From assembly GCA_029946065.1 (NCBI GenBank), contig JAQSDU010000020.1, forward strand, positions 310,001-374,000: a DNA stretch of 64,000 nucleotides, given 5' to 3'. Origin of the DNA: Flavobacterium sp. Its GTDB lineage: Bacteria > Bacteroidota > Bacteroidia > Flavobacteriales > Flavobacteriaceae. Under the pieces are notes generated by a model. The model was not told the DNA's origin. It was given only the letters and a program-made list of their open reading frames with translations, and made no database searches. Made by a program: the position numbers and the translations under genes. Below are positions 19,340 through 26,605 of the stretch, in pieces (position 1 is the first letter of the stretch; each line of letters opens with the position of its first letter).

Positions 19340-20452
19340 ATGATAAAAGATATTTTTAATTTCTCTGTGATTTCAGGTGCTTTGCTTGGAATTATTTTTA
19401 TTGTTGCAACGCAATTTTCTAAAAATAGAAAAGACAAATCGGTAGTATATCTTAATCTGGTTGTGCTTTTTCTTACGCTCAATAATCTTCAGGTTTTTTT
19501 TATCGACAATGTTTTTACCGAAGCTAATTTTTTTATCCGCAATTCGCTGATTCCGTTTTATGTGTTGATTTTGCCTTCATTTTATGCTTTTTTACGGTAT
19601 TATCTTAAAGTCGATAGGGAAATAAAATCTTTCCTTTTAATATCTGCCGGACTTTTTACCGTCGAAGTTCTAATGAAACTTGTTTTAGCAGCTTATTTTT
19701 ATCATGAAAAGGAAAGTTATTTCGTTGCGCAATACGGTCAGATTGAAGAAATTGTAAACGCTGCTTATACTTTATTTCTCTTTGTCAAAGCATTTGTTTT
19801 GCTTTTTAAATATTCAAGATTGTTCCAATATGTATTGACTTTTGATAACATAAAATGGCTAAAGAATTTCATGTTTTTGGGAAGTTTTGTTTTATTAATG
19901 TGGCTTTCAGCTATTGTTTTAAATTTGGATAAAGTCTTAAACCCGCAGATTTTTATCTATTATCCGCTGCGATTGAGTTGTTCCATCTTATTGTATTGGA
20001 TCGGTTATCAAGGTTTTTATAATTATGCGTTGATGACCGAACGGATAGAACTTCGTAAAGCAATTGCATCCGATAGCAAAAAAAAAACTAAGCATCTTGA
20101 AGCGAAAGCCGTCAAAGAAGATAAATTTCAGGCAGTAAAAGAATATGTGGAGCACAATGAAAAATACCTCGAACCAACTTTTAGTCTTGATAATCTTTCA
20201 GAAGCATTGAAGATCAGCACGAGCACACTTTCGCAACTTATCAACCAGAAAAGTGGTAATAATTTCTCAGATTATATCAACCAATTGCGCGTCGATAAAG
20301 CAAAAAAATTCCTAATAGACCCGGAATATGCCGCATATACGATTGTTGCCATCGGACTGGAATGCGGATTTAATTCCAAATCGACCTTCTACACCGCTTT
20401 TAAGAAAGCTACTAAAATCACGCCTTCAGAATACCGCAGCAACAATTCCTAG
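19340..20452 (+). CDS. Membrane-anchored AraC-family transcriptional regulator
   Basis: A 370-aa protein with about six or seven predicted membrane segments in the first 220 residues and a C-terminal AraC-type helix-turn-helix (final ~95 residues; FSLDNLSEALKISTSTLSQL, then VAIGLECGFNSKSTFYTAFKK and TPSEYR). This 7TM-plus-AraC layout is common in Flavobacteriia and suggests direct membrane signal sensing. The start ATG 19340 gives a natural N-terminus (MIKDIFNFSVISGALLG); an in-frame ATG at 19307 would add 11 residues. It precedes a run of co-directional envelope genes that may be its targets. Confidence 0.88.
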   Translation: MIKDIFNFSVISGALLGIIFIVATQFSKNRKDKSVVYLNLVVLFLTLNNLQVFFIDNVFTEANFFIRNSLIPFYVLILPSFYAFLRYYLKVDREIKSFLLISAGLFTVEVLMKLVLAAYFYHEKESYFVAQYGQIEEIVNAAYTLFLFVKAFVLLFKYSRLFQYVLTFDNIKWLKNFMFLGSFVLLMWLSAIVLNLDKVLNPQIFIYYPLRLSCSILLYWIGYQGFYNYALMTERIELRKAIASDSKKKTKHLEAKAVKEDKFQAVKEYVEHNEKYLEPTFSLDNLSEALKISTSTLSQLINQKSGNNFSDYINQLRVDKAKKFLIDPEYAAYTIVAIGLECGFNSKSTFYTAFKKATKITPSEYRSNNS

Positions 20453-20473
20453 CATGTCCAATTTTCTTTTGTT

Positions 20474-20518
20474 TGTCCGAATTTTTTTCATTTGGATGAA
20501 TTCGGACATTCAACGGTT
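20474..20518. promoter_or_regulatory. Inverted repeat TGTCCGAATT-N25-AATTCGGACA
   Basis: Perfect 10-bp arms at 20474-20483 and 20509-20518, between the AraC regulator stop and the first small lipoprotein ATG (20561). There is no T-run. It could be an operator for the neighbouring regulator or a 5' untranslated stem-loop. No experimental basis. Confidence 0.5.
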
Positions 20519-20560
20519 ATTAGACGACTAATTTTGTTTTCGAATTTAAATCCTATCATT

Positions 20561-20884
20561 ATGAAAAATGCAATTTGTCTTTTGCTGTTTTGCTTGCTCT
20601 TACAAGGATGCTTCGGCTACAAAAATTTCGATACTAAAAATAAATCTTATGTCAGTGGTCAATACTATAAAATAAAGCAGGACAAAAAATTCGAGAAAGT
20701 AAAATTCCTGAAATCCGATAGCGCTAATTTAATGGTTTTGCGTCACGGCAAAGAAAAAATAATTCCAATAGCAGATGTCAAAGCGGTTAAAGTGCGAAAA
20801 TTCTCTGTTGTAAAAACGGCACTTATATATCCTGCTCTTATTGCTGCCGGAACGGTCTTTATATTTACAGGATTAAGTTTGTAA
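20561..20884 (+). CDS. Small lipoprotein of unknown function (paralogue of the next gene)
   Basis: A 107-aa protein with a lipoprotein signal (CLLLFCLLLQGC lipobox). After it comes a compact basic domain with YYKIKQDKKFEKVKFLKS, then IIPIADVKAVKVRKFS, and a C-terminal hydrophobic stretch (ALIYPALIAAGTVFIFTGLSL). The domain aligns by eye with that of the next gene (YKIKQ..KF.KV, V.K..IK..KVRK.S), so the two are tandem duplicates. Start ATG 20561 is chosen because it begins the signal sequence; the frame is open from 20492. Function unknown. It was not recognised as a named family. Confidence 0.75.
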   Translation: MKNAICLLLFCLLLQGCFGYKNFDTKNKSYVSGQYYKIKQDKKFEKVKFLKSDSANLMVLRHGKEKIIPIADVKAVKVRKFSVVKTALIYPALIAAGTVFIFTGLSL

Positions 20885-20885
20885 A

Positions 20886-21227
20886 ATGAAATCGATATTC
20901 ATAAAGAACAAGCAGTATTTGATAATACTGTTTGCAGGTTTTCTGTTGCAAAGCTGTAACACCTACAAAACAATCGATTTAGAGCAAACGCAATTGATTA
21001 AAAATGAATTTTATAAAATCAAACAACGCCATAAATTCGTAAAAGTGCAAATGCTTGAATTGAAATCGACTACAATGGTTGTATTAGATAATGCGCAACG
21101 ACGAAGAATTGTAAAGGCTGACATCAAAAAAATTAAAGTCAGAAAGCCTTCAATCTTTCAAAAAATATATTGTTATCCGAGAAAAGTCAGGGATAATTTT
21201 ATGTATGCTTTGCAATCTATTTCCTGA
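20886..21227 (+). CDS. Small lipoprotein of unknown function (paralogue of the previous gene)
   Basis: A 113-aa lipoprotein with lipobox FLLQSC followed by NTYKTIDLEQTQ. It shares the YKIKQ-KF-KV and KIKVRKPS blocks with the preceding gene but lacks its long hydrophobic C-terminus, ending instead in a basic amphipathic tail. It starts 1 bp after the previous stop, so the pair is cotranscribed. Function unknown. Confidence 0.75.
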   Translation: MKSIFIKNKQYLIILFAGFLLQSCNTYKTIDLEQTQLIKNEFYKIKQRHKFVKVQMLELKSTTMVVLDNAQRRRIVKADIKKIKVRKPSIFQKIYCYPRKVRDNFMYALQSIS

Positions 21228-21260
21228 TAAAATCTGTCATTATTAACTAAATCAAGAATC

Positions 21261-21863
21261 ATGAAAACAACATTTTCAATCGTACTATTTTGCTTTTTTA
21301 TGCATACAAATGCACAATTCGATGCTATCGTAAATCCAAAAGAGAAATGGTTTTTTGGTATAGAAATCGGACACAATACAATTACGTCATTCGAAAGTGG
21401 CGGTTCTAAAAACGGAATTCAGGGTGGCATTTTAGCCGAATATTATTTTGCCAGGCATTGGAGCGTGACGGGTAGATTCAAATATTTTGAAACCGGAGTT
21501 TCTTTTGATTATGGTAACAATGTTTTTAACGGTGCCGTTATTGCTATTCCGGTCAATATCAAATGGGAATATCGTATTGTAAATAACTTCAGAGGAAATT
21601 TCAAATTGGGCTATGCGCTTAATTACGAAATCAAAAGTGAGTATGATTATCCTGAGGATGCTTCGACTAATTTTTCAAAAAATTATGGCACGCTCAACAC
21701 CGGATTGGGCTTCAATTATTTTATCAATCAGAAAACGGCATTTTATATTGAATATGAAGTTTTTGTATTGGGAAATGACCGCGGCAATAGTGACTTTCTT
21801 CAATTTGTGCCGAATTCACCGAACAATAATTTGCTGAATCTTGGCGTAAAATACCATTTTTAA
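21261..21863 (+). CDS. Outer-membrane beta-barrel protein
   Basis: A 200-aa protein with a signal peptide (MKTTFSIVLFCFFMHTNAQF) and alternating-residue strands with aromatic ends throughout (WSVTGRFKYFETGVSFDYG, NFKLGYALNYEIKSEYDY). It ends in the strand LNLGVKYHF, whose terminal Phe is typical of outer-membrane barrels. Resembles the small OmpW/OmpX-size barrels of Bacteroidota. Cotranscribed with the lipoprotein pair upstream and the desaturase downstream by spacing. Specific role unknown. Confidence 0.8.
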   Translation: MKTTFSIVLFCFFMHTNAQFDAIVNPKEKWFFGIEIGHNTITSFESGGSKNGIQGGILAEYYFARHWSVTGRFKYFETGVSFDYGNNVFNGAVIAIPVNIKWEYRIVNNFRGNFKLGYALNYEIKSEYDYPEDASTNFSKNYGTLNTGLGFNYFINQKTAFYIEYEVFVLGNDRGNSDFLQFVPNSPNNNLLNLGVKYHF

Positions 21864-21872
21864 ATTATACAA

Positions 21873-22973
21873 ATGATGGGAACTACGATAAAATTTCAGA
21901 AAAGTGCGACCAGTTTTTATGTTGATTTGAGCAATGAAGTGCACACGTTGCTGACTTCCAAAGTGGTACGAAAAGCCAATGTGCTGATTAAAGTTAAGTG
22001 CCTTTTTTATGCCGTCGCATTTGTTGGCTTATATGTCAATTTGTACAATTCGTTTTTAGCGGAACATTTTTTTTGGTTGACAATCAATTATGTATTTTTA
22101 GGATTGACAGGGATTTTAATGGCGTTCAATTGTTCGCACGACGCCGTTCACAACACTTTCAGCCAATGGAAGAAAGCGAATGCGGTTTTGTATTATATCA
22201 CATTTAACCTTCAAGGCGTAAATGCTACACTTTGGAAAAAAAGGCATTTGGCCTCGCACCATGTTTTTCCCAATGTTGACGGTTGTGATGCAGATATAGA
22301 TGATAATCCGTTTTTGAGGTTTTCACCAAACCAACCCTACAGAAATCACCATCAATTTCAACATATCTATGCGGGTTTTATTTACTGTTTTTACACCATA
22401 CATTGGATTTTGATCAAGGATTTCATGTATTTAAGCAAGTGCGAAATGGCGAATTTAAAAAATATGAAGTATTCTTTTTGGGAAGTTGCTGAGGTAATTT
22501 TACTGAAAATCGGTTACTTGTCGTATATGATCATTTTGCCGTTTTTGTGCACCAATTTGTCGCTAATGCAAATAGTTTTTGCTTTTGGCATCATGCATAT
22601 TTGCGTTTCGTTGTTTTTTGTACTTTCGCTAATTATTTCGCACCTGACTTTGGAAACAGAATTCCCCGAGGTAGATAATAATGGTTATCTTCCGTATGAT
22701 TTTTATGAACACCAACTCGCCGTTTCAATGGATTATCATCCGACGAGCAAATTGGCGAACTGGGTTTTCGGTGGATTTAATTCGCACTCGGCGCACCATT
22801 TGTTTCCAAAATTGCCGCATACGCTTTACACTGTCATTTCGCCTGCAATAAAGAAGAAAGCTTTAAAGTATGATTTGCCGTATAATGAAAAAACCATTCC
22901 GCAAGCGGTTGTTTCGCATTTCAGATACCTCAAAAAACTTGGACATAAAAATTATAAAATGAGAATAATATGA
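21873..22973 (+). CDS. Membrane fatty acid desaturase (acyl-lipid/acyl-CoA type)
   Basis: A 366-aa membrane di-iron enzyme. The three histidine boxes are present: HDAVH (box 1), HLASHH (box 2) and HSAHH (box 3), with hydrophobic hairpins between them. This is the front-end/linoleoyl-CoA desaturase subgroup of the FA_desaturase family, which inserts a double bond into membrane acyl chains with O2 and an electron donor. No cytochrome b5 domain is fused, and no ferredoxin or reductase is adjacent. Its stop overlaps the next start by 4 bp (ATGA). Confidence 0.92.
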   Translation: MMGTTIKFQKSATSFYVDLSNEVHTLLTSKVVRKANVLIKVKCLFYAVAFVGLYVNLYNSFLAEHFFWLTINYVFLGLTGILMAFNCSHDAVHNTFSQWKKANAVLYYITFNLQGVNATLWKKRHLASHHVFPNVDGCDADIDDNPFLRFSPNQPYRNHHQFQHIYAGFIYCFYTIHWILIKDFMYLSKCEMANLKNMKYSFWEVAEVILLKIGYLSYMIILPFLCTNLSLMQIVFAFGIMHICVSLFFVLSLIISHLTLETEFPEVDNNGYLPYDFYEHQLAVSMDYHPTSKLANWVFGGFNSHSAHHLFPKLPHTLYTVISPAIKKKALKYDLPYNEKTIPQAVVSHFRYLKKLGHKNYKMRII

Positions 22974-23860
22974 AAAAGATAATATTTCAAGTAACCATTT
23001 TCCTAATGGTTTTAAACTGTTTCGCTCAGGATAACACAATTGGAAACAGGCTTTCTGCTTTGCGAAACAGCGGTATTTATTATTTTAATATCGATGGATA
23101 TTCAATCACAGCGCAGACTTTCAGTGGAGATTTTAAGGAAAAAAATCTGAAAAAGACATTGAGAAAATATGGCATAAAAGACAAAGATGTTAAAGCAAAA
23201 GACGATAGCCTCAGTTTGAATAATTTATATGTGCGGAAAAGTGAAAAAGTAACCGAGCAGCTTAGCCAAGAAAATTCTTATTATTTTGTTGAAGACAAAT
23301 ACGGTATTACTGTGATTGTTTTTTCAGCAATAAACAAGTACGACAAGAAATTTGAAAGGGATTTTGTAGAAATTGTCCTCAAAGAACAAGTGCCGAAAAC
23401 ATGTTTTACAGAAATGGCTTTTGACAGCATCAATTTTGCGGGGCGAAAAATTAAATTGGGAAGCGATTGTTATTGGACAAATGTCAACACGGTGCAATGT
23501 CCGTATAACGGCGAAATGAACTGGTCGGTGCACAAAGATTATGACGATGCAAAAAGAACCGTTGCTTACCAACTGCAGCTGACCAAAGAAAAGAAAGGTG
23601 GCAAAGTGATCAGTGAAACAACTGTTGCTGTGATTTTTGAAGGGACCGAAGTGCAGGCAACCAAAATTATTTATGACATTAAAGGCATTAATTCCTTGTT
23701 GGCAGGCATGTCAGGCGGAAAAACACTCACCGTTTTTTATGTTGCAGCGCCGGTGCGGGGCAATTTTGTGAGTTGTGTTTTGAGTTTCTGGAACAATGAC
23801 AATATCACTGAAAATGGATTGTCGCCGTTGTTGGAGGAAGTGATGGTGTTGAAGAAGTGA
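22970..23860 (+). CDS. Secreted protein of unknown function, coupled to the desaturase
   Basis: A 296-aa protein with a clear signal peptide (IIFQVTIFLMVLNCFAQ). The mature part is mixed alpha/beta with three cysteines in the centre (KTCFTEM, SDCYWTN, VQCPYNG) that could form disulphides, and one near the C-terminus. I do not recognise the family. Translational coupling to the desaturase (4-bp overlap) suggests a common transcription unit with the AraC-linked envelope genes. Confidence 0.7.
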   Translation: MKKIIFQVTIFLMVLNCFAQDNTIGNRLSALRNSGIYYFNIDGYSITAQTFSGDFKEKNLKKTLRKYGIKDKDVKAKDDSLSLNNLYVRKSEKVTEQLSQENSYYFVEDKYGITVIVFSAINKYDKKFERDFVEIVLKEQVPKTCFTEMAFDSINFAGRKIKLGSDCYWTNVNTVQCPYNGEMNWSVHKDYDDAKRTVAYQLQLTKEKKGGKVISETTVAVIFEGTEVQATKIIYDIKGINSLLAGMSGGKTLTVFYVAAPVRGNFVSCVLSFWNNDNITENGLSPLLEEVMVLKK

Positions 23861-23946
23861 TGTGGTTTAAATCTTAATTTGCGGATTCTGTCACAATTTT
23901 GGAAAGCATATATTATTTGTTCTTTGCTTTTTTTGGTTAGTTTTTG

Positions 23947-24465
23947 CTATCCTAAATTCAGTAGCTTTTTTGCTTTGCTTATGTCAACTTGGTCGTTATT
24001 CGATATTTCTAAAAAATAATTTGTTTGCCAATTTTGAGTTTTTTGAGCTTGTTTATTTGTCGTTAAACTCCAAGTGGGATAAACTCTTATGCCACGTTTT
24101 CCTTCTCTATTTTTGTTTGTTAAAATTTTGTTTTCACTTAAGACAGTTTTATTAAAAATGAAAATTCCAAATTTGGTTCCTTCTCTTGTTGCGATTATGT
24201 AAAACTCAAACTTGTCCGATATGTTATGTGGCTCCGTTATTCCGCTTTCATTCCTTTTCCATATTGTTACAAATTGCCCCGTTTTGGTGGGCGTTATTTT
24301 TGCCATTCTGAATTTGCATTTTTGATTGTTTAGTTCAATATTATGAGCAAAATATTCTTGGCTTTCTAGTTCAGTTTCTACATTTTTAAGTTCAATTCCA
24401 CAAACTTGAAAAACATGTTTGTTTATTAGTTCTAATTCGGAGCATATTTTAATTGTATTGGTCAA
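23947..24465 (-). CDS. MepB-family protein
   Basis: The sequence matches the MepB family named after the third gene of the Staphylococcus aureus mepRAB locus: YFAHNIELNNQKCKFRMAKI, TKTGQFVTIWKR, GIFIFNKTVL, REGKRGIRVYPTW and QAQKTQNWQTNYFLEI are the family blocks in order. Biochemical function is not settled. No ATG lies in the N-terminal part. TTG at 24465 gives 172 aa, near the family length; TTG at 24525 would add 20 residues but sits inside the accD terminator hairpin. A sample of 120 bases has about 30% G+C, lower than the neighbouring genes look, so recent acquisition is possible. No mepA or mepR lies nearby. Confidence 0.78.
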   Translation of the reverse strand: MTNTIKICSELELINKHVFQVCGIELKNVETELESQEYFAHNIELNNQKCKFRMAKITPTKTGQFVTIWKRNESGITEPHNISDKFEFYIIATREGTKFGIFIFNKTVLSENKILTNKNREGKRGIRVYPTWSLTTNKQAQKTQNWQTNYFLEISNNDQVDISKAKKLLNLG

Positions 24466-24508
24466 ACTTTGATTGAATTTAAGGTTTTGATTTTCTCTAT
24501 GTTTTTCT

Positions 24509-24535
24509 AAAAAAAAACGCCTCAATGTTGAGGCG
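24509..24535 (-). terminator. Rho-independent terminator after accD
   Basis: Arms CGCCTCAA and TTGAGGCG separated by two bases, followed on the minus strand by nine consecutive T. It starts 12 bp after the accD stop and ends where the MepB-family frame opens. Confidence 0.88.
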
Positions 24536-24547
24536 GTGATTTTTATT

Positions 24548-25402
24548 TTATCTAATTTCCTGATTTTGAATCAAATCAATAAACAAATTGATCTTGTCCT
24601 TGAGTTCTTTTCGCGGCGTAATAAAATCCAGAAATCCATGTTCCAAAACGAATTCTGCAGTTTGGAAACCTTCCGGCAAATCTTTTCCGGTGGTGTCTTT
24701 TACAACACGAGGCCCGGCAAATCCAATTAATGCGCCCGGCTCTGAAATGTTTACGTCGCCCAACATCGCATAAGAAGCAGTGGTACCGCCAGTTGTTGGA
24801 TCCGTACACAAAGAAATATACGGGATTTTGGCATCTGCCAATTGAGCCAGTTTTGCTGAGGTTTTTGCCAATTGCATCAAAGAATATGCGGCTTCCATCA
24901 TCCTTGCGCCACCCGATTTCGAAATCATCAAGAATGGAACGCGGTTTTTAATCGAATAATCTATTCCACGGGCGATTTTCTCGCCTACAACAGCGCCCAT
25001 AGAACCGCCGATAAAAGCGAAATCCATACAGCAGATTACCAATTCTTTTCCTTTAGAAAGTCCTACTCCTGTGCGCACCGCATCTTTGAGTTTGGTTTTC
25101 TCCATCGCATCTTTCAAACGATCGGAGTATTTTTTGGTATCCACAAAATGCAATGGGTCTTTCGATGTCATTTTCGCATCGAGTTCCTTGAATTCATTGT
25201 TGTCAAAAAGAATTTCGAAATATTCCTTGCTGCCAATTCTTACATGAAATCCGTCTTCTGGGCTTACATATAAATTCCTGGCAAGCTCATCTGCATCAAT
25301 AATTTTCCCGGTAGGCGACTTGTACCACAAACCTTTTGGCACGTCTTTTTTGTCTTCCGTTGCGGTCTGAATTCCTTTTTCTGTTCTTTTAAACCAAGCC
25401 AT
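24548..25402 (-). CDS. accD: Acetyl-CoA carboxylase carboxyltransferase beta subunit (no zinc ribbon)
   Basis: A 284-aa crotonase-fold subunit that, with AccA, transfers CO2 from carboxybiotin to acetyl-CoA in fatty acid synthesis. The core motifs are [53 protein letters not shown] and [18 protein letters not shown]. In E. coli AccD the N-terminus has a four-cysteine zinc ribbon. Here the same region reads [10 protein letters not shown] and [10 protein letters not shown] with no cysteine at all, so the zinc site is lost while the fold around it is kept. accA is not in the window. Confidence 0.96.
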   Translation of the reverse strand: MAWFKRTEKGIQTATEDKKDVPKGLWYKSPTGKIIDADELARNLYVSPEDGFHVRIGSKEYFEILFDNNEFKELDAKMTSKDPLHFVDTKKYSDRLKDAMEKTKLKDAVRTGVGLSKGKELVICCMDFAFIGGSMGAVVGEKIARGIDYSIKNRVPFLMISKSGGARMMEAAYSLMQLAKTSAKLAQLADAKIPYISLCTDPTTGGTTASYAMLGDVNISEPGALIGFAGPRVVKDTTGKDLPEGFQTAEFVLEHGFLDFITPRKELKDKINLFIDLIQNQEIR

Positions 25403-25491
25403 ATTTAGTTATGAGTTATGAATTATGAATTATGAGTTTTAAGTTATGAATAAAGGTTGTAACTCATAATTCATAACTTATAACTCATAAT
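25403..25491. repeat. AT-rich intergenic inverted repeat
   Basis: Built from repeated ATTATGA/GTTATGA words: TTATGAATTATGAGTT at 25423-25438 is the exact reverse complement of 25461-25476. The 18-nt word ACTCATAATTCATAACTT (25462) recurs at 42567. It fills the whole fbaA-accD gap. Confidence 0.8.
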
Positions 25492-26559
25492 TTACAAAGT
25501 GTTTACGTTGTTCAAATCGGCGAAAGCCTGCTCTAATCTTGTATTGAAAGTTACTTCGCCTTCACGAAGCCATTTTCTTGGATCGTAATGTTTTTTGTTT
25601 GGTGAATCAGCACCGTCAGGGCTACCGATTTGTGTTTTCAGATAGTCATATTTTCCAACCATATAATCGCGAATGCCTTCTGTGAAAGCAAATTGCAGGT
25701 CGGTATCGATATTCATTTTGATGACACCGTAGCTAATGGCTTCTTTAATTTCTTCCGGAGTAGAACCCGATCCACCGTGGAAAACAAAATCAACCGGATT
25801 TTTACCGGTATTGTGCTTTTTCTGGATATATTCCTGTGAATCTCTAAGGATTGTTGGTGTTAATTTTACGTTTCCTGGTTTGTAAACACCGTGAACGTTA
25901 CCGAAAGCGGCTGCGATGGTGAAACGTGGGCTCACTTTCAACAATTCTGAATACGCATAGTCAACGTCTTCTGGCGTAGAATATAATTCCGAATGGTCAA
26001 CGCCTGAATTGTCAACGCCGTCTTCTTCGCCACCTGTGATTCCCAATTCGATTTCTAGCGTCATGCCCATTTTACTCATGCGCTCTAAATATTTTTTACA
26101 GATTTCGATGTTTTCATGCATCGGCTCTTCTGATAAATCAAGCATGTGCGAGCTGAACAATGGTTTTCCGGTTTCGGCGAAGTGTTTTTCAGAAGCATCC
26201 AATAAACCGTCAACCCAAGGTAATAGTTTTTTCGCGCAATGGTCTGTGTGAAGAATTACGGTCGCGCCATAAGCTTCTGCTAATGCGTGAATGTGTTTTG
26301 CGCCTGCAATTCCGCCAGCGATGGCCGATTGCTCATTGGTATTAGAAAGCCCTTTTCCGGCATTGAACTGCGCACCTCCGTTTGAAAACTGGATGATTAC
26401 CGGTGCTTTTAATTTCGCTGCCGTTTCGAGAACACCGTTGATGGTGTTTGAACCGGTTACATTTACGGCTGGTAAAGCAAATCCTTTTTCTTTTGCATAA
26501 GCGAAAATTGCCTGAACTTCATCACCAGTTGCAACTCCGGGTTTAATATTATGGGCCAT
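25492..26559 (-). CDS. fbaA: Class II fructose-bisphosphate aldolase
   Basis: A 355-aa zinc-dependent aldolase of glycolysis and gluconeogenesis (fructose 1,6-bisphosphate to DHAP plus GAP). Seen are VILHTDHCAKK (Asp and zinc His), LEIELGITGGEEDGVD (Glu loop), FGNVHGVYKPG (zinc His), FVFHGGSGSTPEEI (zinc His) and KMNIDTDLQFAF. The KPG and NIDTD features place it in the E. coli FbaA-like class IIA. Upstream of accD on the same strand. Confidence 0.97.
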   Translation of the reverse strand: MAHNIKPGVATGDEVQAIFAYAKEKGFALPAVNVTGSNTINGVLETAAKLKAPVIIQFSNGGAQFNAGKGLSNTNEQSAIAGGIAGAKHIHALAEAYGATVILHTDHCAKKLLPWVDGLLDASEKHFAETGKPLFSSHMLDLSEEPMHENIEICKKYLERMSKMGMTLEIELGITGGEEDGVDNSGVDHSELYSTPEDVDYAYSELLKVSPRFTIAAAFGNVHGVYKPGNVKLTPTILRDSQEYIQKKHNTGKNPVDFVFHGGSGSTPEEIKEAISYGVIKMNIDTDLQFAFTEGIRDYMVGKYDYLKTQIGSPDGADSPNKKHYDPRKWLREGEVTFNTRLEQAFADLNNVNTL

Positions 26560-26586
26560 TGTGTTTTTTGTTTTAAGTTAAGCCTA

Positions 26587-26594
26587 CAAAAATA
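26587..26594 (-). promoter_or_regulatory. Bacteroidota -7 box for fbaA
   Basis: Exact TATTTTTG on the minus strand, 27 bp before the fbaA ATG. It lies in the 46-bp gap after tamL. No clear -33 element. Confidence 0.5.
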
Positions 26595-26605
26595 ATAATT
26601 ATAGT

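Noticed and set aside
25403..25491. CRISPR array
   Set aside because: The direct repeats are 7-9 bases, overlapping and degenerate, without unique spacers; there are no cas genes in the window.
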